This document shows, piece by piece, positions 54,779 to 63,561 of a stretch of DNA of 64,000 nucleotides (the first letter of the stretch is position 1; the number at the start of each line of letters is the position of its first letter). The DNA comes from Clostridia bacterium (lineage in GTDB: Bacteria > Bacillota > Clostridia > Lachnospirales > Anaerotignaceae): the NCBI GenBank assembly GCA_009929735.1, contig RZZU01000014.1, positions 1 to 64,000 on the forward strand. Reading direction: 5' to 3'. The translations under genes and the position numbers were made by a program. The notes below the pieces were generated by a model that saw only the letters and a list, made by a program, of their open reading frames with translations, had not been told where the DNA came from and did not search any database.

Positions 54779-56761
54779 TCATCTAACATCTAACAGTTTT
54801 TTCAGCTCCAAAATTTTATCTCTCAGCTGTGCAGCACGCTCAAACTGCAACTCCACAGCCGCTTGCTTCATCTCTTTATCCATTTTTTTAATCAGCTTTT
54901 TCAGTTCCTCTTGGCTCATGGATTCAGGATCCTTATCCAAGCCGAATTTCTGCTTTTCCGTTACGGTTTTACTAATCTGAATAATGTCGTGAACCTTTTT
55001 TTGAATGGTCTGGGGTACAATTCCATGGGCATCGTTGTATGCTTCCTGAATGCTGCGGCGGCGATCGGTTTCCTCGATTGCCTTTTTCATGCTCGCCGTC
55101 ATAACGTTGGCATACATGATAACTCTGCCCTCGGAGTTTCTTGCCGCCCGCCCGACGGTCTGTATCAAGGAGGTTTCCGAACGCAAAAACCCCTCTTTGT
55201 CCGCATCCAAAATGGCAACTAGGCTCACCTCAGGAATATCAAGCCCTTCACGCAGTAGGTTTATCCCCACCAAAACATCAAAAACGTCCAAGCGCAAATC
55301 CCGAATAATCTCTAATCTTTCCAGTGTAACAATATCCGAATGCAAATACCGCACCCGTACACCTGCCTCACGCAAATAATCAGTCAAGCGTTCCGCCATC
55401 TTTTTTGTCAGTGTGGTTACAAGCACCTTCTGCCCTGCCGACGTTGTTTTGTTTACCTCCGACAGCAAATCGTCAATCTGCCCTTCAATGGGGCGAACGG
55501 AAATTTCAGGATCCAAAAGTCCAGTCGGACGAATGATTTGCTCTGCAATTTGCTCCGAATGCTCCTTTTCGTACACAGAGGGTGTTGCAGAAACAAATAA
55601 AAGCTGATTGATTTTACGTTCAAATTCCGCAAACTTTAAAGGACGGTTGTCCAAAGCGGAAGGCAGACGAAACCCAAAGTCAACCAAAGTGTTTTTTCTG
55701 GATCGGTCGCCCTCATACATCCCCCGAATCTGAGGTATGGAAACGTGGGACTCATCGGCAATCATCAAAAAATCATTGGGGAAGAAGTCAATCAGGGTAA
55801 AGGGTGTGCTCCCTGCATCCCTGAGGGACAAATGACGGGAATAATTTTCAATGCCTGTGCAGAAGCCCATTTCACGCATCATTTCAAGATCATAATTCGT
55901 TCTTTGCTCCAACCGCTGTGCCTCCAGCAACTTGTCCTGTCTGCGCAGCTCATCCAAACGTTCCTTCAGCTCCGCCTCGATACGCTCAATGGATTTCTTT
56001 AGCTTTTCAGGAGCCGTTACATAATGAGAAGCAGGAAAAATGGAAATGTGTGCTCTTGATCCCAAAATTTCACCTGTCAAAACATCTATCTCCGTTATTC
56101 TTTCTATCTCATCCCCAAAAAATTCAAGCCGAACAGCATGCTCCGAAGATGCAACCGGGAAAATTTCAACCACATCCCCACGCACACGGAAAGAACCTCT
56201 TTCAAAATTCATGTCGTTACGGTCATACTGCATTTCAATTAAGCTGTGCATCACTTCGTCCCGATCTTTTTCCATACCAGGGCGCAAAGAAAGCATCATC
56301 CCATAATACTCCTCAGGATCGCCCAAACCGTAAATGCAAGAAACGCTGGCTACAACGATAACATCCTCTCGTTCCACCAACGCCGCAGTTGCCGAATGGC
56401 GCAGCTTATCAATTTCATCATTTACGGAAGAATCCTTCTCAATATAGGTATCCGTACTCGGCACATATGCCTCGGGCTGAAAATAATCATAATAAGAAAC
56501 GAAATATTCCACCGCATTTTCGGGGAAAAACTCTTTTAACTCATTGTAAAGCTGTGCCGCAAGGGTTTTATTATGGGCAATGACAAGGGTTGGCTTTTGA
56601 AGCTTCTCCACGATATTTGCCATTGTAAAAGTCTTGCCGCTGCCGGTAACACCCAACAGCGTCTGAAATTTTTTCCCTTCCTCAAATCCTTTTGCAAGCT
56701 TTTCGATTGCCTCGGGCTGGTCGCCAGTGGGCTTATATTGAGAATGAACCTGAAATTTCAT
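54779..56761 (-). CDS. uvrB: Excinuclease ABC subunit B
   Basis: This helicase-like damage-verification subunit holds the damaged strand for UvrC. The order is Walker [14 protein letters not shown], the beta-hairpin region ([21 protein letters not shown] cut around the aromatic residues), the DEAD-like DESH motif ([11 protein letters not shown]), motif [11 protein letters not shown], and the C-terminal UVR coiled coil (about 620-655) that binds UvrC. At 660 residues it is complete. AGGTG precedes the ATG; a degenerate LexA-like site lies ~100 bases upstream. First gene of uvrBA. Confidence 0.98.
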   Translation of the reverse strand: MKFQVHSQYKPTGDQPEAIEKLAKGFEEGKKFQTLLGVTGSGKTFTMANIVEKLQKPTLVIAHNKTLAAQLYNELKEFFPENAVEYFVSYYDYFQPEAYVPSTDTYIEKDSSVNDEIDKLRHSATAALVEREDVIVVASVSCIYGLGDPEEYYGMMLSLRPGMEKDRDEVMHSLIEMQYDRNDMNFERGSFRVRGDVVEIFPVASSEHAVRLEFFGDEIERITEIDVLTGEILGSRAHISIFPASHYVTAPEKLKKSIERIEAELKERLDELRRQDKLLEAQRLEQRTNYDLEMMREMGFCTGIENYSRHLSLRDAGSTPFTLIDFFPNDFLMIADESHVSIPQIRGMYEGDRSRKNTLVDFGFRLPSALDNRPLKFAEFERKINQLLFVSATPSVYEKEHSEQIAEQIIRPTGLLDPEISVRPIEGQIDDLLSEVNKTTSAGQKVLVTTLTKKMAERLTDYLREAGVRVRYLHSDIVTLERLEIIRDLRLDVFDVLVGINLLREGLDIPEVSLVAILDADKEGFLRSETSLIQTVGRAARNSEGRVIMYANVMTASMKKAIEETDRRRSIQEAYNDAHGIVPQTIQKKVHDIIQISKTVTEKQKFGLDKDPESMSQEELKKLIKKMDKEMKQAAVELQFERAAQLRDKILELKKLLDVR

Positions 56762-56856
56762 TTGTTATTCACCTCCGAAAAAACTCATAAATGACCTATA
56801 TTATTTGAAGCTTTGCTTATCAAAGCAATACCGCAACAGCTTTAGTACTTTACAAA

Positions 56857-56874
56857 TTATAACACATATGTTTT
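56857..56874 (-). promoter_or_regulatory. Candidate uvrB promoter -10 with degenerate LexA box
   Basis: On the minus strand TATAAT (complement of 56857-56862) is partly overlapped by AAAACATATGTGTT (complement of 56861-56874). This matches 10 of 14 positions of the Gram-positive LexA/DinR consensus CGAACRNRYGTTYG, including the ACATATGT centre. The -35 is poor. Confidence 0.45.
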
Positions 56875-56879
56875 AAAAA

Positions 56880-57117
56880 GTATAGAAAAATATGCAAACA
56901 TTAGTTCTAAAAATCTTGTATTTAGAGAAAGTAAATTCTATATTTTAGTACTGACAGCCCTGCATTTTGGGAGAAAAAATTCCGTTTCATTTTTTATTTT
57001 CCCCTTTCTACCTATATAATATAGATTATAATTCCTCCAATGAAAACCACTATACCTAGTTCGTAAAAAAAAACCTTCTTTTAGCATCTCAAATTACGTT
57101 AAAATGAGCTGCATAAT
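56880..57117. other. Non-coding spacer upstream of uvrB
   Basis: AT-rich, with no coding frame. A TATAATATAGAT stretch near 57016 could be part of a promoter in either direction, but nothing downstream supports it. Confidence 0.35.
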
Positions 57118-57158
57118 TTCAAAAAAAATGGTATCTGTAATTATTTTACAGATACCAT
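57118..57158 (-). terminator. Minus-strand terminator without an obvious large gene
   Basis: A perfect 13-bp stem ATGGTATCTGTAA/TTACAGATACCAT with a five-base loop is followed on the minus strand by T8. Upstream of it (to 57426) only a tiny frame is present. A (CA)5 run adjoins at 57159-57171. Confidence 0.85.
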
Positions 57159-57193
57159 GCACACACACACTCTTACATTCTTTCTAATAAACC

Positions 57194-57295
57194 TTAGGGG
57201 TTGTTTTTCATCAAAAAATTGAAAGGAATCGGGGTAATGCATACTGTTGCAACGACGGTTAATACAAGAGCTTGGAAAATTTCCACATTCACCAT
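57194..57295 (-). CDS. Possible 33-residue single-pass membrane peptide
   Basis: The frame starts ATG at 57295 and encodes MVNVEIF, one hydrophobic segment (ALVLTVVATVCITPIPF) and a basic tail (LMKNNP). It is directly followed by a strong terminator, and the composition is that of a small membrane protein. Against it: the nearest ribosome-binding-like sequence (AAGGG) is too far upstream, and the length is short enough to arise by chance. It could also be the remnant of a larger gene. Confidence 0.3.
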   Translation of the reverse strand: MVNVEIFQALVLTVVATVCITPIPFNFLMKNNP

Positions 57296-57426
57296 ATTTC
57301 ATAAGTTGCCCTTTTGCGCAACCATCTCTGCAACCGCTCATCTGAAACCATGGCTATTGCAATGAATGAAAACAACTTGCTTCTGCAGCATAAAAGCCTC
57401 GCTTTTTTGGACAAAAATCTTTGAAA

Positions 57427-58128
57427 CTATTCCACTATTTCACCCTGAGTGGAAATTGTTATTACCTGCCAAGGGAGAAATTTTCCGCTGTTTTGCAAAG
57501 CGGTTTTGACAGCCATTTCAATACCACCGCAGCAAGGCACCTGCATTCTTACAACCGTTACGCTTTTTATATCGTTTTGCATAATAATCTGCTGCAATTT
57601 CTGGGCATACTCAACCATATCCAGCTTCGGGCAACCAATTAATGTTACTTTATTTTTGATGAATTTGTTATGAAAATCTCCATAGGCATAGGCCGTGCAA
57701 TCTGCCGCAATTAAGAGGTTTGCACCATCAAAATAAGGAGCCTGAATGGGTGCCAGCTGAATTTGAACCGGCCACTGACGAAGCTGAGATTTTACCGTCC
57801 GTGCCAAAGGTTCTTCGGCGAAATCAGCGTGATCCGCTTGAGGATGCAATACCTGCGGCTGGTTACCGGGGCAGCTGCAAGAATGCGCTTTTTCCGCCAT
57901 GTTTTTCTTAACTTCTGCCTCATCATAGGGCAGTGCTTCCCGCTCTACAAACTGTATTGCTCCCGTGGGGCAAGTAGGCAAACAATCTCCAAGGCCGTCG
58001 CAATAGTCATCTCTGATGAGTTTCGCCTTTCCATCAACCATTGCAATCGCCCCCTCGTGGCACGCCGTTGCACATAATCCGCAGCCGTTACATTTTTCTT
58101 GATCTATTTCAATAATTTTTCTTATCAT
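57427..58128 (-). CDS. 4Fe-4S dicluster protein with C-terminal metal-binding-like domain
   Basis: This ~233-residue protein has two N-terminal ferredoxin clusters: CNGCGLCATACHEGAIAM and CDGLGDCLPTCPTGAI. The second has the C-x5-C-x3-CP variant. A linker with CSCPGN follows, then a domain with LLIAADCTAYAYGDFHNKF, TLIGCPKLD and VPCCGGIEMAV cysteines. The architecture is common in anaerobes beside Crp/Fnr regulators; it probably carries electrons or senses redox state. The ATG at 58128 has GGAGG eight bases upstream, better than the frame's first start. Divergent from the regulator gene, with a shared promoter region. Confidence 0.82.
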   Translation of the reverse strand: MIRKIIEIDQEKCNGCGLCATACHEGAIAMVDGKAKLIRDDYCDGLGDCLPTCPTGAIQFVEREALPYDEAEVKKNMAEKAHSCSCPGNQPQVLHPQADHADFAEEPLARTVKSQLRQWPVQIQLAPIQAPYFDGANLLIAADCTAYAYGDFHNKFIKNKVTLIGCPKLDMVEYAQKLQQIIMQNDIKSVTVVRMQVPCCGGIEMAVKTALQNSGKFLPWQVITISTQGEIVE

Positions 58129-58250
58129 ACTTTTCTCCTCCAACATATTTTAAACTTTTTTTGTTTTATTGTTTTTCTTGTCTTTATGGGCAAAGTATAT
58201 TATAATAAGCGCAAATAGTCCGTTGTTTTTACAACAAAAATGAGGTTTTT

Positions 58251-58928
58251 ATGCTTTATATGCAAATTTTGAAAAAATCCCCGCTTTTCTCAGGTATTCA
58301 GACCGATGAAATACAATCCATGCTCACCTGCCTTTCTGTCGTTGAAAAAAAATATGAAAAAAATGAATTGATTTTTCGTCATGGCGAAACCGTGGATACT
58401 ATGGGGCTCGTTTTATCCGGCTGTGTTCATATTATGAAAGAAGACTTTTGGGGCAATCGCACCATATTGAGCGAAGTAACCCCTTCTCAAATGTTTGGGG
58501 AAGCTTTCGCCTGTGCACATAATCAAGACTTAACGGTCAGCGTTCTTTCGGTGGAGCCAACAACTGTTTTATTTTTGGATATTAAGCAAATTTTAAATAC
58601 CTGCTCCTCTGCTTGCATCTTTCACACCCGATTGATACGAAATTTGCTTTCTGTTTTGGCCGAAAAAAATATCATGCTCACACGAAAAATAGACCATATT
58701 TCTAAAAGAACAACCAGAGAAAAGCTACTTTCTTATCTTTCTGCCGAATCATTAAAGGCTGGCTCGCCATCGTTTCAAATTCCATTTAACCGTCAGCAGC
58801 TGGCAGATTATTTGGCGGTTGACCGCAGTGCTATGTCGCTTGAGCTTTCCAAACTGCAAAAAGAAGCTTTTTTAACATATCAAAAAAATTTATTTTATTT
58901 AAAGGATTCTTTTACGATTGAACGATAA
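58251..58928 (+). CDS. Crp/Fnr-family transcriptional regulator
   Basis: A cyclic-nucleotide-binding-like sensor domain (about residues 5-130: SPLFSGIQTDEIQSML, GLVLSGCVHIMKED, SEVTPSQMFGEAFAC) is joined by a dimer helix to a Crp-type helix-turn-helix (about 170-215: FNRQQLADYLAVDRSAMSLELSKLQ). At 225 residues it is normal. No N-terminal 4-Cys cluster of true FNR is present. It lies divergent from the 4Fe-4S protein gene with ~120 bases between, so control of that gene is the simplest expectation. GAGG five bases before the ATG. Confidence 0.9.
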   Translation: MLYMQILKKSPLFSGIQTDEIQSMLTCLSVVEKKYEKNELIFRHGETVDTMGLVLSGCVHIMKEDFWGNRTILSEVTPSQMFGEAFACAHNQDLTVSVLSVEPTTVLFLDIKQILNTCSSACIFHTRLIRNLLSVLAEKNIMLTRKIDHISKRTTREKLLSYLSAESLKAGSPSFQIPFNRQQLADYLAVDRSAMSLELSKLQKEAFLTYQKNLFYLKDSFTIER

Positions 58929-59057
58929 ATAAACCCTTTTCGTTACATTCTAAAATCCAGCGCAATTCGTTCCAGAATGTTCCTACATATTAAAAACCGT
59001 TGGTGTAATACTATTACTGCAACACAAAAACACAGAGATTTCAAGGAGGTAATTAAA

Positions 59058-59282
59058 ATGAGTGGAACATCTAACAGCACAAGCACTAAGATGAACGTAC
59101 CCGAGGCAAGAGCAGCTATGGAACAGTTCAAATATGAAGTAGCGAATGAAATCGGCGTACCTTTGAAAAAGGGCTACAATGGCGACTTAACTTCCGCACA
59201 GAACGGTTATGTTGGCGGCTATATGGTTAAGAAAATGATCGAAGCTCAGGAAAGAGCGATGGCCGGCAAGACTCAGGGCTAA
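59058..59282 (+). CDS. Alpha/beta-type small acid-soluble spore protein
   Basis: This 74-residue SASP has the two conserved blocks: MEQFKYEVANEIGVPL, containing the germination-protease site, and GDLTSAQNGYVGGYMVKKMIE, the DNA-binding segment, cut here at the Gly pair. The frame is open to 58977, but the start is fixed by a perfect AAGGAGGT at 59043-59050 seven bases before the ATG. CATATTA about 70 bases upstream could be a sigma-G -10. It has its own terminator. A substrate for Gpr. Confidence 0.96.
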   Translation: MSGTSNSTSTKMNVPEARAAMEQFKYEVANEIGVPLKKGYNGDLTSAQNGYVGGYMVKKMIEAQERAMAGKTQG

Positions 59283-59368
59283 GCATAAACTTGGTCTAGC
59301 TGATTTATAATACAATCAGCTGACAGCAGCTTCAATATTGCCTCTGTAAACTTTGTTTGAGGCAAAAA

Positions 59369-59404
59369 AGAGCCTGAAGTATTAATACTTCAGGCTCTTT
59401 TTCA
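59369..59404 (+). terminator. Terminator of the SASP gene
   Basis: AGAGCCTGAAGTATT/AATACTTCAGGCTCT forms a perfect stem followed by T5. Confidence 0.92.
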
Positions 59405-59826
59405 TAGATTGGCACCCCATGAAATTTATTCTGAAACAAGATGTAAAACATCGTTTTTCCAGCCTATAATGTTTAAATCCCTTTGCACGAAAAACCCCTT
59501 TCTAACTACTCTCCGCCGAAAAAAAGATTCTAACCCAAGTTCGGTAAAAACAGCAAAAAATAAAAAATGAAAAAAACATTCCCACATAAACTTCCCCTCA
59601 TTGGAATTTGTCTGTAGCAACCATTTTAACAATTCTTTGCCCCGTGCATATAATGAATTAGCTTGATGTATTGTAATAAGTTTGTCCCCAAATGTTTGAA
59701 AAACATCCTTCAAAGCTCCATATCAAAAAAACCTTTTTCAAAGCAAAACAGCCATTTCCATCAGCCAAAAGCAAATGAAGATGGCTGCCTTTTTATAAAC
59801 ATCATACCATGCCTATATGGAACACC
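59405..59826. other. Non-coding spacer
   Basis: One 95-codon minus-strand frame (59426-59713) is present but has no ribosome binding site and a run of Phe-rich, unstructured sequence; I treat it as chance. Near 59744-59797 CAGCCAT/ATGGCTG bracket a hairpin that may end the LysE gene on the minus strand. Confidence 0.4.
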
Positions 59827-60414
59827 TTACAAAAACAAAGAAATGGCGCAGTACACCAAAAGTAGCGACATTACCGTATTGGTCAGCTTCGCATAGCGTG
59901 AAAATAAAATTCTGAACACAGAACCAAATGCCGCCCAGCAAAGATTGAAAAAGCATCCAATTGTCGCCAATAAAATTGCAAAACCAAGAAGCTTCAAAGG
60001 GCTGTTATGAAAATAAGGCAATATGTAAGTTTCCATGGAAACCATACCATAGATGTAAATTTTAGGGTTAATAAATTGCAGCAGCAAGCCGGAAAGAAAG
60101 CCGTTTTTCACTTGTTTCTCTTCAATTTCCGCCGATCTTTTCAAGGTCTTGTATGCCAAATAAAGCATATATACCGCTCCAATGATCAGCATAGGTGTTT
60201 TTATCATGGGCATTACAGCATTCAATGCACTGCTTAACACCGTACATAGTATCATTACTGCCATAAAGCCTACCCAAATCCCCAGATTAAAGGGATAAGA
60301 TTTTTTCAGACCAACCCGTCCTGCATTTGTCATTGACATAATGTTATTCGGGCCCGGCGTCGCTGTGGTGATGATTGCATACGTTAAAAAATTAATCCAT
60401 TGAAACACAGGCAT
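59827..60414 (-). CDS. LysE/RhtB-family amino-acid exporter
   Basis: This ~195-residue protein has six predicted membrane helices and exports amino acids or related compounds. The diagnostic TATPGPNNIMSMTNAGRVGLKKS lies in the first loop (cut at the Gly-Pro), with FINPKIYIYGMVSMETYILP in the middle. I start it at the ATG at 60414 (MPVFQWINFL), preceded by GGAGG; the frame is open 27 codons further but those residues are hydrophilic and out of family. Substrate unknown. Monocistronic. Confidence 0.88.
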   Translation of the reverse strand: MPVFQWINFLTYAIITTATPGPNNIMSMTNAGRVGLKKSYPFNLGIWVGFMAVMILCTVLSSALNAVMPMIKTPMLIIGAVYMLYLAYKTLKRSAEIEEKQVKNGFLSGLLLQFINPKIYIYGMVSMETYILPYFHNSPLKLLGFAILLATIGCFFNLCWAAFGSVFRILFSRYAKLTNTVMSLLLVYCAISLFL

Positions 60415-60682
60415 TCCCTCCAAAAATTCTTCTTTTGTATGACGCGAAATGCAGACATAAAATGATTGCACATTGCGTTGGTCAGTTGAAAGCATTGCTG
60501 ATGTATCTGTATTTTATTTAGTATTATTAAATTTTTTTCATTGTACTCGTTTCAATACATAATGTCAATATGATCTTTTTTATTCTTCTTGTAAACCAAG
60601 GAACACCCCTCATTCAAATATTTTCCAATTACTGTTACATAGTATGCGTATGCTTTAAAAACGCTTATGGGGAGGAACACCT

Positions 60683-61846
60683 ATGAATACAGGTATTGCA
60701 GAAATGAATATATTGGCATTTATTCTGTTTATTGTTTTGCTTTTCGATGCCAAAACATCGATACAAGCGCAAAGTAATCATAAGCTTTTGTATAGACTAA
60801 TCTTTTTCATTATTTTAACCTTGGGGGCAGACATCCTGTTTTATTTTATGCAAAACACAGCTTTTCAGGGAGCAAAAATTTTCAAGTATATCATAATCAT
60901 AACATACTTTTTCTCTGCTACAATCAGTGCTTATTATTGGTTAATTTTTATTCTCCATGAAGTCCGACAACCGATGCAATGGAAGGCTTCTTCAAAATTT
61001 TTGTATACCCTGCCGCTTTTTTTGGGGGCTGTCATGGTTCTATGCTCCCCTTTTACCCATTGGATTTTCTTTGTAAATGAAAAAAAACAATACATCCACG
61101 GGAATTTATACTTCTTACAATATCTTTTGATTTATGGGTATATTTTTACAGGCGCAATCGTTTCCTTTATTAAGTATAAAAATGAAATTCTGTTGGAAAA
61201 ACAAATAATTTGCTTTCATTTATTTTTGTACTCTCTGCTTCCTCTGTTGGGAAAGGGAATGGATTTTCTTATTCCATGGGTTCATGCTGCCACCCCTTCT
61301 ATCATCATTTCGGTCATTATGCTTTATGTTGACAGAATGAAAAAGGAAATTTCCCTAGACTCCTTGACACAGCTAAATAACCGCAGGCAATTCGAGCGGT
61401 ATTTGATTGAAATTACAAAACATTCCCTAGATAAAAAAGTTTCTTTAATTTTTTTTGATATAAATAGTTTTAAAAGCATTAATGATACTTTTGGTCATAC
61501 AGAAGGAGATAAAGCCTTAATTGCGGTTGCCCAAGTTTTAAAATCTGTTTTTTCCAATACAAAAGCTTTTCTTGCACGGTATGGCGGTGATGAATTTGCA
61601 GTTATTTTAAGGAACGATGAAAATGAAGTACGCTCTAGCCTAAAAAAAATCGATGCATCTTTGGCTGCGCTTTCCGCAAATTCGCCATATACACTTTCTC
61701 TCAGTGCAGGGTATTCCATCTATGGTGAAGAGAATGCAACCACAATCGAAACACTGATTCAGGCAGCCGACAAAAAAATGTACTGTGATAAACAAGAAAA
61801 AAAAAGCTGTTCTAGCAATCACACAGGCAACCCATGCTCTCGTTAA
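60683..61846 (+). CDS. Membrane-bound GGDEF protein (diguanylate cyclase)
   Basis: It makes cyclic di-GMP. Seven predicted membrane helices of histidine-kinase-7TM type (about residues 5-215) are followed by a complete GGDEF domain (about 225-375). The domain shows DSLTQLNNRRQFERYL, FFDINSFKSINDTFGHTEGD with the metal and substrate residues, and the active-site ARYGGDEFAVIL. The inhibitory RxxD site is not obvious. At 387 residues it appears intact. GGGGAGG precedes the ATG. Alone, between LysE and the D,D-carboxypeptidase gene. The signal it senses is unknown. Confidence 0.92.
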   Translation: MNTGIAEMNILAFILFIVLLFDAKTSIQAQSNHKLLYRLIFFIILTLGADILFYFMQNTAFQGAKIFKYIIIITYFFSATISAYYWLIFILHEVRQPMQWKASSKFLYTLPLFLGAVMVLCSPFTHWIFFVNEKKQYIHGNLYFLQYLLIYGYIFTGAIVSFIKYKNEILLEKQIICFHLFLYSLLPLLGKGMDFLIPWVHAATPSIIISVIMLYVDRMKKEISLDSLTQLNNRRQFERYLIEITKHSLDKKVSLIFFDINSFKSINDTFGHTEGDKALIAVAQVLKSVFSNTKAFLARYGGDEFAVILRNDENEVRSSLKKIDASLAALSANSPYTLSLSAGYSIYGEENATTIETLIQAADKKMYCDKQEKKSCSSNHTGNPCSR

Positions 61847-61880
61847 AAATTCCATTTTTCAGTTTTTGTAATCAGCACAG

Positions 61881-61932
61881 AAAAAGCCCGATTGCTCGGC
61901 ACAAGCTTTGCCTTGCAATTCGGACTTTTTCT
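61881..61932. terminator. Terminator between the GGDEF and carboxypeptidase genes
   Basis: CCCGATTGC/GCAATTCGGAC arms pair across ~20 bases, with A5 to the left and T5 to the right, so it can serve both converging genes. It resembles the hairpin at 63415-63476. Confidence 0.75.
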
Positions 61933-62062
61933 CTCACTGACTGACTTTGCTAAAACATACGTTGCTTTTCCCCGATCTTCCCCTGCAAGCATCGGGGTAT
62001 CTTTTTTATCGTGACTTCATCATATCCATATCAATCATGCAGAATCATCTTCAGCCTCTGTT

Positions 62063-63226
62063 TTAACACCAAAGCTTCATCATTCGCTGAAGCATCATAT
62101 GTACGCTTGCCTTTTCCACAGCTTCAGCGGCAATCAAATCTGTTCTGCCTACCTCCTTTCCATCCAAAGTATAAATCATTTCGCCAACCTTGGAGCCTTG
62201 GGCAATGGGTGCCTTAATCGTAGGCATCAACTCTGTTTTTGTTTCCCATTCTCCGTTGCTGCCCTTACCCATTAATACTGAGATTTCGTCCTTTACAACG
62301 GCATTTACACCCTCTTGCATCCCCTTTTCCACAGGAATCTTTCCCATATCCTGACCGACTGGATAGCCTTTTTCTATGGTGTAATTTGCAAAGCCATAGT
62401 CTAATAGCTTCATAACCTCCTGAAACCGTGTTTTAAAATCAGGTGCCGCCATGACAGTTCCTATTAAACCCATACCGTTTCGCTCCGCAGTTCCTGAAAA
62501 GCAATATAAAGCCTTGCTGGTTGAACCTGTTTTTAAGCCCGTTGTACCCTCATACCATTTAATCAGCTTATTGGTATTGGTCAAACCAAATTCGGACTCT
62601 CCTTTTTTTGTTTTATGGGTAATCGTGTCCATCCAAGTTGTTGTATACTGCTGAATTTCTGGAAAATGGTTCATAAGCTCTCGGCTCATCAAGGCGATAT
62701 CATAAGCACTGGAAACATGACCATCCACATCCAAGCCGCAGGCGTTCACAAAAACGGTATCTGCCATGCCCAATTCCTTTGCCCTTTCGTTCATTTTTAC
62801 AACAAATGCTTCCTCCGTTCCGGCGACAAATTCCGCCATAGACACAGCCGCATCGTTGGCAGATGCAATGGCAATACATTTTGTCATATCCGCCGCTGTT
62901 TGTGTTTCTCCCGGTTCCAAAAACACTTGAGAACCGCCCATTCCCGCTGCATGTTCACTGACCTGTACCGAATCTGTCCATTCAAACTTCCCGTCGGCTT
63001 GTGCCTCGTAAATCAGCAGTAATGTCATGATCTTCGTTACACTGGCAAGGGGCATTGCCTCATGGCTATTTTTTTCATAAATGACCGTACCCGTTGCCTG
63101 ATCCATTAAAACAGCGCTTTTTGACTGCAGTTGAAAACCGCTGCTGTCGCCTTCTTCCGCACAAACAGAAAAGGGCGCCAGAAAACAGAAAAAAGCTGTC
63201 ACTGCCGCCAATATCCTTTTTTTCAT
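62063..63226 (-). CDS. dacF: Serine-type D-Ala-D-Ala carboxypeptidase (DacF/PBP5-like)
   Basis: It trims the terminal D-Ala from peptidoglycan pentapeptides outside the membrane. A signal peptide (1-22, CFLAPFSVCA) is followed by the S11 active-site motifs SVTK (62-65), SAN (122-124) and KTG (231-233), and by the C-terminal PBP5-like beta domain (about 290-375). At 387 residues, with an amphipathic end (VEKASVHMMLQRMMKLW) for membrane anchoring, it is a typical low-molecular-weight PBP. The spore-linked DacF or DacB and the vegetative DacA types cannot be separated safely from sequence alone. GGGGAGG precedes the ATG. Confidence 0.93.
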   Translation of the reverse strand: MKKRILAAVTAFFCFLAPFSVCAEEGDSSGFQLQSKSAVLMDQATGTVIYEKNSHEAMPLASVTKIMTLLLIYEAQADGKFEWTDSVQVSEHAAGMGGSQVFLEPGETQTAADMTKCIAIASANDAAVSMAEFVAGTEEAFVVKMNERAKELGMADTVFVNACGLDVDGHVSSAYDIALMSRELMNHFPEIQQYTTTWMDTITHKTKKGESEFGLTNTNKLIKWYEGTTGLKTGSTSKALYCFSGTAERNGMGLIGTVMAAPDFKTRFQEVMKLLDYGFANYTIEKGYPVGQDMGKIPVEKGMQEGVNAVVKDEISVLMGKGSNGEWETKTELMPTIKAPIAQGSKVGEMIYTLDGKEVGRTDLIAAEAVEKASVHMMLQRMMKLWC

Positions 63227-63414
63227 GCACGTTCCTCCCCGAAACTATATTCCTTAATAGTCTATGTCCTAAGGCTAAAGGATATACCCCATCCTAACCT
63301 TTCTAAGTAGGAGAAAACTTTTTATAAATCACTAAAAAAATCACTATCATTCCATGCACCGAAACGCATTTTCATATAAACCGGTTTTTCCGCTCCGTCT
63401 AAACAAGCAAACTA

Positions 63415-63476
63415 AAAAGCCCGAATTGCAAGAATTCGTTAGCAAATTCTGTGCGAAGCAATTCGGGCTTTTTTCT
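63415..63476. terminator. Hairpin terminator of the rubrerythrin gene
   Basis: GCCCGAATTGC (63419-63429) pairs perfectly with GCAATTCGGGC (63458-63468), with T's on both sides. Inside the loop a second stem AGAATTCGTTAGCAAATTCT is possible. It ends the minus-strand rubrerythrin gene. Confidence 0.88.
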
Positions 63477-63561
63477 CTGCACCTTGAAAAATAGAGCTCT
63501 TTTAAAGAAGTGATGGCTTTATCGGCTTATCCCAATGCGGATTCTCTCTCTGTTTTTCTGT

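Noticed and set aside
57141..57341. 66-codon Cys-rich minus-strand frame
   Set aside because: It runs into the terminator stem and a CA dinucleotide run, which give its repeated Val/Cys tail.
59426..59713. 95-codon minus-strand frame
   Set aside because: No ribosome binding site, no recognisable motif, and no neighbour arrangement that suggests a gene.
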